Part shown: piece after piece, positions 47,131 through 56,764 of the stretch | Layout of the letters: every line of letters begins with the position of its first letter | Numbering within the stretch: position 1 is the first letter of the stretch | NCBI RefSeq assembly: GCF_007004655.1 | Contig: NZ_ML660087.1 | Location: 419,733-483,732, forward strand | Reading direction: 5' to 3' | DNA: 64,000 nucleotides | DNA from: Exilibacterium tricleocarpae | GTDB taxonomy: Bacteria; Pseudomonadota; Gammaproteobacteria; Pseudomonadales; Cellvibrionaceae | Made by a program: the position numbers and the translations under genes | Notes under the pieces: model-generated | The model's database searches: none | Seen by the model: the letters and a program-made list of their open reading frames with translations, nothing else | Told to the model about the DNA's origin: nothing

Positions 47131-47390
47131 ACTTGAGAAAAAATGCCAATTTACCGGTCTACCGCTGGGTGGGGCTTTCAGAAACACGGACTAGGCGTCC
47201 CCCCGATGAACCCCCGCAAGCGGGTCCAGCCCAAAGCCTGAGGCTTTGGGCGTTGCGCGGGACGAAGCGGTGCTTCGTTTTTCCCGCTCCACCCCTGGGG
47301 ACTTTGCGACAGCATCCCTGCTGTCGACAATTTCTGAAGGCTTCAAGCAGGGCCAGACCGGTCAATTAGCACATAGTTGCGCAATGAAGT
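47131..47390. mobile_element. H-family structured element, copy H5, mosaic
   Basis: It contains the conserved centre (GCGACAGCATCCCTGCTGTC at 47307) and the CAGAAAC/TTTCTGAAG words. However, the left arm (CCGCTGGGTGGGGCT) resembles H2, while the right arm resembles H4 and H6, so the two arms disagree at about 7 of 15 positions. It shares with H3 an inner module with CCCGCAAGCGGG and CCCGCTCCACCC, here with an AAAGCC/GGCTTT stem. The ends are poorly paired. Confidence 0.78.
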
Positions 47391-47498
47391 ACGGGCGCAT
47401 TGATAAACCCGCCTTATACTTACTCCTCACTCTAATAAATTACGCTGCCAACCCTCGGCTCGCTATACTGCGCTGCAGAGAGATCAGGGGAGGGGGCC

Positions 47499-49619
47499 AT
47501 GCCCGACAACGACACGTCTGCCGTAAAAACCCACTACCGCACCTGCAATATCTGTGAAGCCATGTGCGGTATTGAGGTGAGCTACCGGGGCGAGGAGGTC
47601 ATCGCCATTAAAGCGGATAAAGCCGATCCGCTGAGCCGCGGGCACATCTGCCCGAAGGCGGTGGCGTTGCAGGATTACTATACCGATCCGGACCGGGTGC
47701 AGACGCCGCTGCGCCGCCGCGGCGACGGCTGGGAGCCGGTCACCTGGGAGCAGGCGCTGGCGGAGATCGGCGAGCGCCTGCGCCATATCCAGGACGTCTG
47801 CGGCCGCCAGGCGGTCGCCACCTATGCCGGCAACCCCAACGCTCACAACGCCGGTTCGCTGATTTTTCTGGCGCGGCTGCGCAAGGGGCTCGGCACCTTC
47901 AATCACTACAGCTCGGCATCCGCCGATCAGTTGCCCCACCACGTCGCCTATAAACATATGTTCGGCCACGGCTCCCTGATCGCGGTGCCGGATATCGACC
48001 GCACTGACTATATGTTGATCATCGGGGGCAACCCGGTGGTGTCCAACGGCAGTATGATGACCGCGCCCGGTATTCCCAGGCGCCTCAAGGCGATTCAAAA
48101 GCGCGGCGGTAAAGTGGTAGTGGTGGACCCGCGCCGCACCGAGACGGCGGACAGGGCGGACGAGCATCTGTATATCAAGCCCAACACCGATGCGCTGTTA
48201 CTGCTGGCGTTGAACCATGTGCTGTTTGCCGAGCAACTGATCGAGACCCGCCATCTCGGCGACGTGCTTACCGGACTCGACGACGTGCGGCAGGCGGTGT
48301 CCGCCTACAGTCCGGAGCGGGTGGCGCCGGTGACGGGGATCGAGGCGGCGACCATCCGCCGTATCGCCCGCGAGATGGCCGCGGCGCCGGCGGCCGTGTG
48401 CTACAGCCGCATGGGGGCCTCGACCCAGCAATTCGGCGGTCTGTGTCAGTGGCTGACGGTGGTTTTCAATATCTTAAGCGGCAATATGGACCGCGAGGGC
48501 GGCGCCATGTTTACCACACCGGCGTTCGACCTGGTGGGGATTACCAATGCCCGGGGCAAGCCCAACACCTTCGGCAGCAGGCACTCGCGGGTGCGCAACC
48601 TGCCCTACAACAACAACGAGTTTCCGATCGCCACCCTGGCCGACGAGATTCTCACCGGGGGGGAGGGACAGATCAGGGGGTTGATCGCCATTGCCGGCAA
48701 TCCGGTAATCTCCGCCCCCAACGGCCCGCGCCTGGCACAGGCGTTGGAGGCGCTCGACTTTATGGTGGCGGTGGATATCTACATCAACGAGACTTCCCGC
48801 CACGCCGATATCATTTTGCCGGCCGCCTCCGGTTTACAGGTGTCCCAGTACGATATCGCTTTTCATATCAACGCGGTGCGCAACACCGCCAAGTACGCCC
48901 CGGCGCTGTTTGCCAAGCGCGGCGAGCAGAAGTACGACTGGGAAATTATGAAGCTGCTCAACAGCGCCATCAACGACATCGAGGACGATGGCTCGACACC
49001 GGAAAGCGTGATTGATTACACCCTGCGCCACGGACCTTATGCCGAGCAGGGTATGAGCCTGGAGCTGTTGCGCGGGCATCCCCATGGCCTCGACCTCGGC
49101 GCGCTGCAACCCAACCTCAAACAGCGACTGCAAACGCCGGATGGCAAACTGCACCTGGCGCCACCGCTTTACCTGGAGGATTTAGGGCGTTTGGAGCAGA
49201 CTCTCTTCAGTCCTGCCACTGCCGATACCTACCCGTTTTCTTTGATCAGCCGCCGTGTCGTTCGCAGCCACAACTCCTGGACTCACAACTCCCGGCGCCT
49301 TATCAAGGGCAAAAACCAGTGCACGCTGCTGCTCAACCCGCATGATGCCGCGCGGCTGCGGCTCGACTCCGGGCAACTGGCGCAGGTCTCGTCGCGCACC
49401 GGAGTGTTGACCATCGAAGTGCAGGTGAGTGACGAGATGATGCCCGGTGTGGTCAGCATTCCCCACGGCTGGGGCCACGACCTGGCCGATACCCAATTGC
49501 GCGTGGCGGCCACCCGACCGGGCGTGAATATCAATGACCTCACCGATGACACCGTGGTGGATGAACTCACCGGCAATGCCAGCTTCAGCGGTGTGCCGGT
49601 GGCTATCAAAGCCGCCTGA
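47499..49619 (+). CDS. Molybdopterin oxidoreductase with N-terminal [4Fe-4S] site
   Basis: A 706-residue cytosolic DMSO-reductase-superfamily enzyme. The Fe-S site is CNICEAMC near residue 17 (C-x2-C-x3-C) with a fourth Cys in GHICPKA. Mo-bis-MGD binding blocks include GGNPVVSNGSMMTAPG, PNTDALLLLALNHVL and the C-terminal VSIPHGWGHDLADTQLRVAA. In place of a Cys or Sec Mo ligand there is YAGNPNAHNAGSLIF. There is no Tat signal, and no partner electron-transfer subunit is adjacent, so the donor and substrate are open. Related stand-alone enzymes are usually labelled formate dehydrogenase-like. Confidence 0.9.
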   Translation: MPDNDTSAVKTHYRTCNICEAMCGIEVSYRGEEVIAIKADKADPLSRGHICPKAVALQDYYTDPDRVQTPLRRRGDGWEPVTWEQALAEIGERLRHIQDVCGRQAVATYAGNPNAHNAGSLIFLARLRKGLGTFNHYSSASADQLPHHVAYKHMFGHGSLIAVPDIDRTDYMLIIGGNPVVSNGSMMTAPGIPRRLKAIQKRGGKVVVVDPRRTETADRADEHLYIKPNTDALLLLALNHVLFAEQLIETRHLGDVLTGLDDVRQAVSAYSPERVAPVTGIEAATIRRIAREMAAAPAAVCYSRMGASTQQFGGLCQWLTVVFNILSGNMDREGGAMFTTPAFDLVGITNARGKPNTFGSRHSRVRNLPYNNNEFPIATLADEILTGGEGQIRGLIAIAGNPVISAPNGPRLAQALEALDFMVAVDIYINETSRHADIILPAASGLQVSQYDIAFHINAVRNTAKYAPALFAKRGEQKYDWEIMKLLNSAINDIEDDGSTPESVIDYTLRHGPYAEQGMSLELLRGHPHGLDLGALQPNLKQRLQTPDGKLHLAPPLYLEDLGRLEQTLFSPATADTYPFSLISRRVVRSHNSWTHNSRRLIKGKNQCTLLLNPHDAARLRLDSGQLAQVSSRTGVLTIEVQVSDEMMPGVVSIPHGWGHDLADTQLRVAATRPGVNINDLTDDTVVDELTGNASFSGVPVAIKAA

Positions 49620-49778
49620 CTGCAGCCGTCGACGTGCGGTTGTCAACGTCCCGGGGTGACAATTTGCCATCTGGTTGATATGGATTAAGCCCTTCGCGCA
49701 AAGCGATGTTCTATTGTCTGCCGGTGTGGCAAGTTGGAAACTCCGCCGCTGTGCAGCCGCGAAGGCCCGGGGTGCTCG

Positions 49779-50195
49779 ATGCAATTTGAAGAAATCTTTG
49801 ATGCCAGCTATGAACGCGTGCTCCGGGTGGAGTTGGAGGGGCGGTTTTTTTTCGATGCGTTCTACGAAAACTTCATCGACTCATCGCCGGAAGTGCGGGA
49901 TAAGTTTAAGAATACGGATATGGATCGCCAGCGAAAAATGCTCAAGAAATCTTTTTACAGCCTGGTGGTTTTCTATGCAACCAACAGTGTCGATGATTAC
50001 CTGGTCAAAGTGGCCGAGCGACACAATCGCGAGAATATCGATATCCGGCCGGGTCTCTATGATTTATGGATCGAATCCCTGATCTTCACCGTCGCCCAGT
50101 ACGACCCGGACTTTGACGAAACGGTGGAACTGGCTTGGCGTCTGGTGTTGGCGACCGGCATTACCTATATGAAATTCAAGTACAATCATCGCTAG
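49779..50195 (+). CDS. Single-domain bacterial globin
   Basis: A 138-residue haem protein. Helices A-H can be followed from FEEIFDASYERVLRVELEGR. The proximal His is likely that in KVAERHNRENID (about residue 87), and FFDAFYENFI and YLVKVAERH match the distal and E/F-helix regions of the flavohaemoglobin/globin-sensor fold. The start MQFEEIF at 49779 is preferred over a frame extension from 49734 that lacks similarity. It follows the molybdopterin enzyme by 159 bp and may be linked with nitrogen oxide or oxygen handling, which is inference. Confidence 0.8.
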   Translation: MQFEEIFDASYERVLRVELEGRFFFDAFYENFIDSSPEVRDKFKNTDMDRQRKMLKKSFYSLVVFYATNSVDDYLVKVAERHNRENIDIRPGLYDLWIESLIFTVAQYDPDFDETVELAWRLVLATGITYMKFKYNHR

Positions 50196-50267
50196 CCGGT
50201 TAAGTATAACTTGCCGGCCAAAGCTTCGCGTAGTCAAGCACTTCACCGCCACCACGGGCGACCCGCA

Positions 50268-51803
50268 TCAGGAAGACGGCTGCCTGCTCGCCCAGACCCC
50301 GCGCAGTACTATCAGCAGCAACAGAATCAGCCCCATTATGCTCCAGACACCGCCGGATGACTGCGAGCCGGAGGTATTGGGTGCGGGTGGGGGATCGTTG
50401 GGGGGGCGCACACTGCCATTACTGACAGTGACATTGGAATAAGCCGAATGGCGGTCGTTGTGGCTGGTTCGTACCCGATAGCGGTATTGTGTGTCGGCAG
50501 TTGCATCGGTGTCCGTGTAGGTAGCGGTACCGGCAGCCAGTGTTGTTAACAGAGAGTAGGTGTGGCCGCCGTCGTCGGAGCGTTCGATTTCGTGGCCGGC
50601 GCTGCCTTGCGTTGCGTCCGCCCAGGTCAAGGTGACCGCACCGCTGCCGGTGGCGGCCGTCGACGCTAAGTGCGTCGGTGTCAGATAGTGACAATTGCCA
50701 ACATCAAAAGTAAAACGGATGCCGCATGGGGTCTGGAAAATGGCGCTGCTGTGACCGATACCGGGGCTCACGGCCAACAGGTGGGTGTTATGGATATCGT
50801 CACCGAAGTGGTCTCGAAGGTAGTTGTAGAAAATCAGGCCACGCTCGAGTCGTTGTCGCCCCTGTAAATTGGCGGCACACGATGTATCCAGGGAGCCACT
50901 GTTGGGATCGTTGTCGTTCTCTCCCAACAGATAGAGTAGTTCCCGCCCCGGGTATTGGGCTAGCACCTGCGCGGCGCCGCCGATACCGGTGACAAATGCA
51001 TTCAAGTTGTCGCTGAGGCCGTATTTATAGTCGTCGTAGTCGGCACAGGCGCTGCTGTCCGGCACTTCAAACCGGTCTGTGGTGCCCGCTACCCGTCGTT
51101 TATTATCCATATAGACCACTGAGGACGGGTTGGCCGACACATAGCGCACCTGAATATCAGCGATAATGTCTTTCAAATCCTGCTCCAGCCTGCTGGTGGC
51201 GGCAAAGCGTTGTATATATTGGCCGCCGGCGGAGTGGCCTATCATCACAACCTTGTCAACACCGGGGTTGTTGATAACAATGCCCTTAACGATTTGATTG
51301 ACTACCTCGAACGAACTGATTCTGCCCAAACCGTTATCCGTGGATAAGTGTCCCTGGCGCCACCCGTTCGGCCAGAACAGCACTGTCGGGCTCAAGGCGT
51401 TTTCTGTGACGTCGCTATTGGTTAAAAACTGAGGGGCGAAGATAAGTGTTTCATCGTGAGTGTCGTGATCTGTCGCTGCATCGAGTACCCGTTGGTAGGT
51501 GATGTTAGTGCGTGATGCGCCATGGACGATGACAATTATCCGCTCAATGGTACTGCCTGCGATATCGATATCCTGATTGCTTTCATAGTACAGGATGCGC
51601 GCATTGCCATCGACGATCAGTGACAGTTGTTTGGAGAAAAGGTGCTGAGCCGATGCGGTTGGTATGGCGAAGCCTACGCAGAGAACGAACGCCAGCCAGG
51701 CACTCATAAAACCTTGTCCCAATTGGTGGTTGGTCTCCGTTCGCGATGAGCCGGGCTTCTTTGACACTCGTTTTGCAAGGGCTCCGGAGATCTTCGAATG
51801 CAA
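50268..51803 (-). CDS. Secreted alpha/beta hydrolase with FN3 domain and C-terminal sorting-like anchor
   Basis: A 511-residue protein. After a long N-terminus, a signal peptide MSAWLAFVLCVGFAIPTASA is visible. The hydrolase domain has the nucleophile elbow VVMIGHSAGGQYIQRFA, and an Asp/His pair is expected in later loops (SPGIGHSSAIF). A fibronectin type III domain follows (residues about 375-465), then a Pro/Asn-rich linker and a C-terminal SSGGVWSIMGLILLLLIVLR with basic tail. That tripartite tail resembles GlyGly-CTERM signals processed by rhombosortase. TTG 51803 is used because AAAGGAG lies 7 bases upstream. Confidence 0.82.
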   Translation of the reverse strand: MHSKISGALAKRVSKKPGSSRTETNHQLGQGFMSAWLAFVLCVGFAIPTASAQHLFSKQLSLIVDGNARILYYESNQDIDIAGSTIERIIVIVHGASRTNITYQRVLDAATDHDTHDETLIFAPQFLTNSDVTENALSPTVLFWPNGWRQGHLSTDNGLGRISSFEVVNQIVKGIVINNPGVDKVVMIGHSAGGQYIQRFAATSRLEQDLKDIIADIQVRYVSANPSSVVYMDNKRRVAGTTDRFEVPDSSACADYDDYKYGLSDNLNAFVTGIGGAAQVLAQYPGRELLYLLGENDNDPNSGSLDTSCAANLQGRQRLERGLIFYNYLRDHFGDDIHNTHLLAVSPGIGHSSAIFQTPCGIRFTFDVGNCHYLTPTHLASTAATGSGAVTLTWADATQGSAGHEIERSDDGGHTYSLLTTLAAGTATYTDTDATADTQYRYRVRTSHNDRHSAYSNVTVSNGSVRPPNDPPPAPNTSGSQSSGGVWSIMGLILLLLIVLRGVWASRQPSS

Positions 51804-52026
51804 GACGTCACTCCTTTTGTAAATTTATCATTATAGGTAACAGGAGACTGATTTTCTTTTTATTAATTGAGATGCTTAAGGCCTCACTTCAGCAATGCCG
51901 TAATAGCCGGCAAAATACTAACCCAAATCCTGTTTGGGTTCTAATTCTTTTCTCGCATGGAGTGTTGCGATTTTTGAATAGACGTTTTTTGGATGGCTAC
52001 GCCTGAGAACCCGACCATGTTTGTGC

Positions 52027-53118
52027 TTATGCCCGTTTGCGAAGCTTGTTTAACTTTCGTCGCAGGGAAGCGTTTAGATGGTTGATTTTTTTGCGTATTA
52101 CAGGCGAGTCAGGATGTTGAAAATTAAATTGATAGATGGGGGCGACTTTACCGCCTAATCGCAATTTATATTCCTCTGCACCCGGGCTGAAGTCTATGGT
52201 CGATATACCGCTTTCGATCATTTCTTTAATCAAGTAGGCGTACAGGGTTAAACCGGGACTAACCTGACCGCTATACTGTCGATTTATCCCCGCTGTGTGT
52301 AAATAACAACAGTCGGCGATTTGATAGCCGAATACAGTGGCTATAGTTTCACCGTCAAGGATCAGTTGCGGCAACAGAAAACGTTTGTTATTTTCTATCA
52401 AGTGAATGGCGACGGATGTTAAAAACTCCCTGTCTTTTATATTACTGAAGGTATTCCAGTTCTTAGCGTTCAGTTTGAACAGGTTGTGAAGATTATCGAC
52501 GGCATCCTGCCCGCTTAAGAGTTTGAACTCCATGCCGGCTTTTGCGCTGTTTCTCAAGTATTTTTTGATGTCCTGGCGGGTGCGGGATCCGAGCGATGCC
52601 AGGTAGTCGTCGAAGTGATTCGGCAGTGTTACGGTGACGTACTGCATGGGTGTAGTGACGTCCCAGTTTATCGGATGTGAACGACTTGCATCGACAATAG
52701 CGGCTATCAAGTCAGAATAGGCCTGTTCATTGAGCGCCAGGCGTAAGCTGGTAAAGTCCCAGGTCCGGGTATGGTTGTACAGAAAGTCCAGTAGCTTGAC
52801 CATATGCTTTTTAATGCTGGTTGTTTCGCATAATGGCCCCACGTAGTCTGTAAACGCACCGTCTGATTGTGCCATGAACTCTATTGTTTTTACCCTGCCT
52901 TTCCTGTTTTGCATAAGTGGGAAGAGGGTCGTTTTTTCATCGTCGCTAAGTATATATAAAGCTTTATTGGGGTCACTCTCACCATATCGTTTCCACCATT
53001 CAATGCACCACTCGTAGGTGTTTCCGAGTCCCTGGAAATGAGACTGTTTGTACTGTGCGTTCCAGTCCTCCTGAATGTAACTGAAGCTGGAATCTTGCCT
53101 GTCTGCTCGATGCAACAT
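52027..53118 (-). CDS. GNAT/FemAB-like acyltransferase (CelD/BcsL family)
   Basis: A 363-residue protein with two GNAT-like halves, as in the CelD and FemAB-type COG5653 group often linked with polysaccharide or peptidoglycan modification. The C-terminal half has YLASLGSRTRQDIKKYLRNS and the conserved end FSPGAEEYKLRLGGKVAPIY. The N-terminal half contains WCIEWWKRYGE. Base composition is lower in GC than flanking genes, and there are no adjacent polysaccharide genes, so it may have been acquired on its own. Acceptor unknown. Confidence 0.83.
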   Translation of the reverse strand: MLHRADRQDSSFSYIQEDWNAQYKQSHFQGLGNTYEWCIEWWKRYGESDPNKALYILSDDEKTTLFPLMQNRKGRVKTIEFMAQSDGAFTDYVGPLCETTSIKKHMVKLLDFLYNHTRTWDFTSLRLALNEQAYSDLIAAIVDASRSHPINWDVTTPMQYVTVTLPNHFDDYLASLGSRTRQDIKKYLRNSAKAGMEFKLLSGQDAVDNLHNLFKLNAKNWNTFSNIKDREFLTSVAIHLIENNKRFLLPQLILDGETIATVFGYQIADCCYLHTAGINRQYSGQVSPGLTLYAYLIKEMIESGISTIDFSPGAEEYKLRLGGKVAPIYQFNFQHPDSPVIRKKINHLNASLRRKLNKLRKRA

Positions 53119-53805
53119 AAATGGTTGGCGTTTCCTATAGTTGACTCGATTGATAGTCGATACGATTAGACTTATTCAACTAGTGACGTCCAAATCTGGC
53201 GGTAGTGCCAGCGGGCAGTTGCCTGGCAAATCAGCCCGATTTGGCGACCAGCGAAAACTAACTACAAACATCAATTCTGCTGAGTTCACTATGTGGACCT
53301 AAGTTATCTGGAAACTGATTGGCAGGATGTATGTCTGCAGGATATATGCCAGCTGAGAAACCGACGCTTTTGACACCGTTCGGGCGAAAATGCAGGGCGC
53401 AGCGGGGCTTTTGAACCCATGAGAAACACGGGGGTGTTATTTGAGCCAGTTGCCATCGCGTTTTACCGGTGTTCGGAAAGAGCTGGTGAGCATTCAGTTT
53501 TTTAGAATTTTTACCAATGGACGGCAAAAAATACATTGAAAGGAGCGTTGGTCCGCTGATATCCGGAGAGAAGCTACCGGTTGGCATTTTATCTGCTCGC
53601 TGATATTGAAGTTCGTCAAGGGTTGTCGCGCCGGTAATCGATAGGAGTAACAGGCAACGATTTGCACGGCGTACTGCAATCCGTCCGTTGTGCAAAGGTT
53701 GGAGTTGGCAACGATTGGGCGGGGTGAACCGGTTGTCGTGGTTACTGCGTATAGAGTTCACTGTTGACCCAACTTCACGATCTCTCCAGTAGTTGTGACT
53801 TTCAT
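53119..53805 (+). other. Unassigned region ending in a plus-strand terminator
   Basis: No convincing protein is encoded on either strand: a 167-codon minus-strand frame has no family features. A good terminator at the right-hand end points along the plus strand, yet no plus-strand gene lies upstream of it for more than 2.8 kb. The region could hold an untranslated RNA or the remains of a lost gene. Confidence 0.4.
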
Positions 53806-53828
53806 CCCGGCTCAGGCCGGGTTTTTTT
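53806..53828 (+). terminator. Rho-independent terminator without an upstream gene
   Basis: CCCGGC, loop TCAG, GCCGGG (53806-53821) followed by seven T residues (53822-53828) is a textbook intrinsic terminator on the plus strand. The reverse direction lacks a T-run. Confidence 0.85.
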
Positions 53829-54082
53829 ATCAGGTCCGGCCGCGGTCCAGGGTGGTTTGCAGTCGCTATAACAGTAGACTTTGAAAGGTTTTTTGGCTTG
53901 CGAGACTCCCCGCGGGTTGTTAACGATACAGGTTGCGCCGGATTCTCCTCAATGTTCGGGAGAGGTGGCTGCGTTACGATACGATCAAGCAGGTACGAAT
54001 GTGTCTGTCAGCCAGTAGCGCCGGAGTAATCGCAGTGATTAATGGACTGGCCATTGGCAGACACCGGGTAAGTAACCTGTAT

Positions 54083-54120
54083 TGCGATCCGGGGGTGAGG
54101 ACACCCCACCCCGGGTCGCA
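54083..54120. repeat. GC-rich hairpin downstream of the barrel gene
   Basis: TGCGATCCGGGG pairs with CCCCGGGTCGCA with one G-T type mismatch around a loop of about 14 bases. It lies 36 bp past the end of the minus-strand outer-membrane gene and may protect its mRNA end. No T-run. Confidence 0.6.
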
Positions 54121-54155
54121 GTTTGGGCAGACCGATGATTAACGGTTTCCCATAC

Positions 54156-54974
54156 TTAGAAACGTAGGATGGCGCCTATGGTGAAGACATCACTCTCTAC
54201 ATTGATTTCATCGTCATCCACGATATCGTAAGACGCCGTTACCGCCAGCGTGTCCGACGCAAACCAGGAGCCGAATATGCTGTAGGTTGTCTCCTCAGTG
54301 TCGTCGGAATCTTCAAGTGCTGCGAGGGCGCCGATGCCGAAGTGACGGGTTGGGTAGTAGGTGAAAGAGCCGCCGTAAACAATCGGATCATCCCGTTCGT
54401 CGGCATCACCGATAGCCAGAAGACCTTCTAAACTCAGGTAGGCGCCGCCTGACAATTCGGCGATGTGTTTGACTTCCGCGACATAAAAGTCAGTATCGTC
54501 ATTGCCTTCTTCTTCGGTTCTGTAGGTGAAGGTTACTGCTGTGTTCTCTGCGATATATTTGCCGACGGAAAAGTCCCAGGTCTCGGTCTCGTCGCCACCG
54601 TCATCGATTTCGAACTCGCTGTAATCGATGCTGAAGATCCAGCCGCTGGCACTGTCGACAAAACGACCACCCAGTGAGAATCTGTCAGTGTCTAAGTCGC
54701 CGCCGTTGCCGTCTATTTCACCCATGCCGTAAGACGCCCGGACACTGGAGGCGCGATCGAGGAAGGCTGCTTCTGCCAGTGGACCCTTGCTGTCGTCCAC
54801 ACCGCCGAAATAATATTCACCGCCGAGTCTAAACTCATCAATATCGACGTCTGCGCTACCGACTTCGATTTCCCCCGTCGAATAACTGGGTGTAATTTCC
54901 GTTTGATAAGTACCCGCGTGAGATAAACCGCTTGTCAATAACGCCAGGCCAATTGCAATTGGTGATTTTTTCAT
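54156..54974 (-). CDS. Outer-membrane beta-barrel protein, putative porin
   Basis: A 272-residue exported protein. The signal peptide KKSPIAIGLALLTSGLSHAG is followed by alternating amphipathic strands and very acidic turns with many Asp, Glu and Gly residues. The C-terminus ends TIGAILRF, a terminal aromatic residue as required for BAM-mediated insertion. The strand pattern fits the putative-porin families of about 12-14 strands. Abundant DDD/EEE turns are unusual and could bind calcium or face a saline environment. The gene is monocistronic. Confidence 0.82.
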   Translation of the reverse strand: MKKSPIAIGLALLTSGLSHAGTYQTEITPSYSTGEIEVGSADVDIDEFRLGGEYYFGGVDDSKGPLAEAAFLDRASSVRASYGMGEIDGNGGDLDTDRFSLGGRFVDSASGWIFSIDYSEFEIDDGGDETETWDFSVGKYIAENTAVTFTYRTEEEGNDDTDFYVAEVKHIAELSGGAYLSLEGLLAIGDADERDDPIVYGGSFTYYPTRHFGIGALAALEDSDDTEETTYSIFGSWFASDTLAVTASYDIVDDDEINVESDVFTIGAILRF

Positions 54975-55483
54975 CCGCTGTCAACTCCTAATTAACTGCG
55001 TTGACACATCTGCCGAGTAAAAAACAGGTGTATCAATACATAGTCATCAATAACTAATGCTATTCATGTAATTCACTTTTTGCATAAAAATACCAGCTAA
55101 AAGTCGGCTGGATTATAAATGCCCAATTTGGTGCGCACAATCAGCTTTGCGCGCCAAAGTCGTAAAAATACGTAAAGAAATGGGCAGTCCTGCCCGCCCG
55201 AGCTCGGTTAAATATTTCAGAAAGTCGCCAGTTAACCGCATAGTTGCTGTAAAGTTGTTCCTGTTCGCTGCCAAATCGGTGCATTTGTGTTTTTGAGAAA
55301 AACCTGTCGTCGCTGTCGCAACGCCGTTAAGGTTCGGTCGGAAACGAGAGCTGTGTCCTAAATTGTGATGAGCCTGTCCTCATTAGTCATTGAGAGGTGC
55401 TGCCGGCTTCAGTAGATTGACGTGACGTCGCGGTGGTTGTTCTACCGACCGCGAATTATTTCAGTGCGCCGAGACTCTATAAC
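54975..55483. other. Divergent intergenic region
   Basis: This 0.5-kb stretch separates two divergent genes (barrel protein and fatty acid hydroxylase). It is AT-rich near 55020-55100, consistent with promoters on both sides, but no specific box could be named with confidence. Confidence 0.4.
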
Positions 55484-56764
55484 ATGGATTCTGTCGTCAT
55501 CTTATACGCGACCCCTTTTTTTCTGCTGCTCATTGCCATCGAGCTGCTGGCAGAGAAAGTGAGAAACACTGATTTTTATAGGGTCAATGATGCCTTCGGC
55601 AGCTTGGCTTTGGGCATCACCAGCCAGTCGACGTTGCTGATTAAACTCAGTATCGGGGCCTATGTCATCAGCACGTTACTGGGGGAATGGAAGCTGGCGC
55701 AGTGGTCCGCCGCCAGTCCCTGGACCTGGATCATCACTTTTATCGGTTACGATCTGACCTATTACTGGAAACATCGCTGTGCCCATACCGTGAATTTCTG
55801 GTGGGCGGGCCACGCCATCCACCACTCCAGTGAGGAATTCAATCTCACGACTGCGCTGCGCCAGACCAGCTCCAGTGTATTCGGTTGGGTATTTTCCATA
55901 CCGCTGTTGTGGCTTGGCGCACCGCTGGATGTTTTTCTCACCTGTGCGGCGTTGAACCTGGTGTACCAGTATTGGGTGCACACTCGCCATATCAAGCGGC
56001 TGGGCTGGTTGGAGCAGGTGATGGTGACACCGTCGCACCACCGGGTACACCACGGGCAAAATGCTGTTTACGTCGATAAAAACCACGGCGGTGTATTTAT
56101 TATCTGGGACAAGCTGTTCGGCACCTTTCAGCGGGAACTGGACGAGGTGCCGGTTATCTACGGCGTGCGCCGGCCGCTGCAGCGGTTCAATCCGCTCAGC
56201 GCCAACTTCCAGGTCTGGGCGTCGTTGATCGGCGACGCCTGGCGCACCCGCAGTTGGTGGGATAAGTTGCGCATCTGGTTTATGCCCACCGGCTGGCGCC
56301 CGGCGGATATGCAGTGCAACTACCCGCTCGCTAAAACCGATCTCGACGACTTCCATAAGTACGATCCCGTCAACAGTGCCGCGGTCAAATGGTTCGCCGT
56401 GTTTCAACTTACAGCGGCGGTACCGGTCAGCGTCGGATTGGCGGGTTACCTGCAGGGGCTTCCCTATACCGCGGTATTTTTTTGCTGGAGTCTGGTTACC
56501 GCGCCGCTGATTACCACCGGCCTGTTACTCGAGGGACGCAAGTCGGCCCTGACAGTCGAAATGCTGCGGCTGCTCGCGAGTGGGGTAGTGTTTATCCTTA
56601 TGGGTGCTGCGCTAACGGGGATGGCCTGGTGGTATGTGTTGGCTTACCTGAGTGTCAATAGTGTTTGGTGGTTGATCTTGTGGCGTTCGGGATCGGCCGG
56701 CGACAGCGAGATGCGTCGGGCGAGTGGCGACCTCGTCACGGCTGGCGAGGGAGGTCCTTCCTAA
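55484..56764 (+). CDS. Sterol desaturase/fatty acid hydroxylase family membrane protein
   Basis: A membrane di-iron oxygenase of about 426 residues. The eight-His pattern is complete: HRCAH, HAIHH, and HHRVHH (in VTPSHHRVHHGQ), plus HTRH between them. It has at least six transmembrane segments, including a C-terminal hydrophobic domain (LRLLASGVVFILMGAALTGM) not present in all members. ATG 55484 (MDSVVILYATPFF) starts directly before TM1; an upstream frame extension to 55433 has no similarity. The 3' end overlaps the convergent AraC gene by 29 bp. Confidence 0.9.
   Translation: MDSVVILYATPFFLLLIAIELLAEKVRNTDFYRVNDAFGSLALGITSQSTLLIKLSIGAYVISTLLGEWKLAQWSAASPWTWIITFIGYDLTYYWKHRCAHTVNFWWAGHAIHHSSEEFNLTTALRQTSSSVFGWVFSIPLLWLGAPLDVFLTCAALNLVYQYWVHTRHIKRLGWLEQVMVTPSHHRVHHGQNAVYVDKNHGGVFIIWDKLFGTFQRELDEVPVIYGVRRPLQRFNPLSANFQVWASLIGDAWRTRSWWDKLRIWFMPTGWRPADMQCNYPLAKTDLDDFHKYDPVNSAAVKWFAVFQLTAAVPVSVGLAGYLQGLPYTAVFFCWSLVTAPLITTGLLLEGRKSALTVEMLRLLASGVVFILMGAALTGMAWWYVLAYLSVNSVWWLILWRSGSAGDSEMRRASGDLVTAGEGGPS

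Noticed and set aside
53258..53761. A 167-codon minus-strand frame
   Set aside because: No ribosome site, unusual composition and no recognisable domain; it also lies opposite a plus-strand terminator region.
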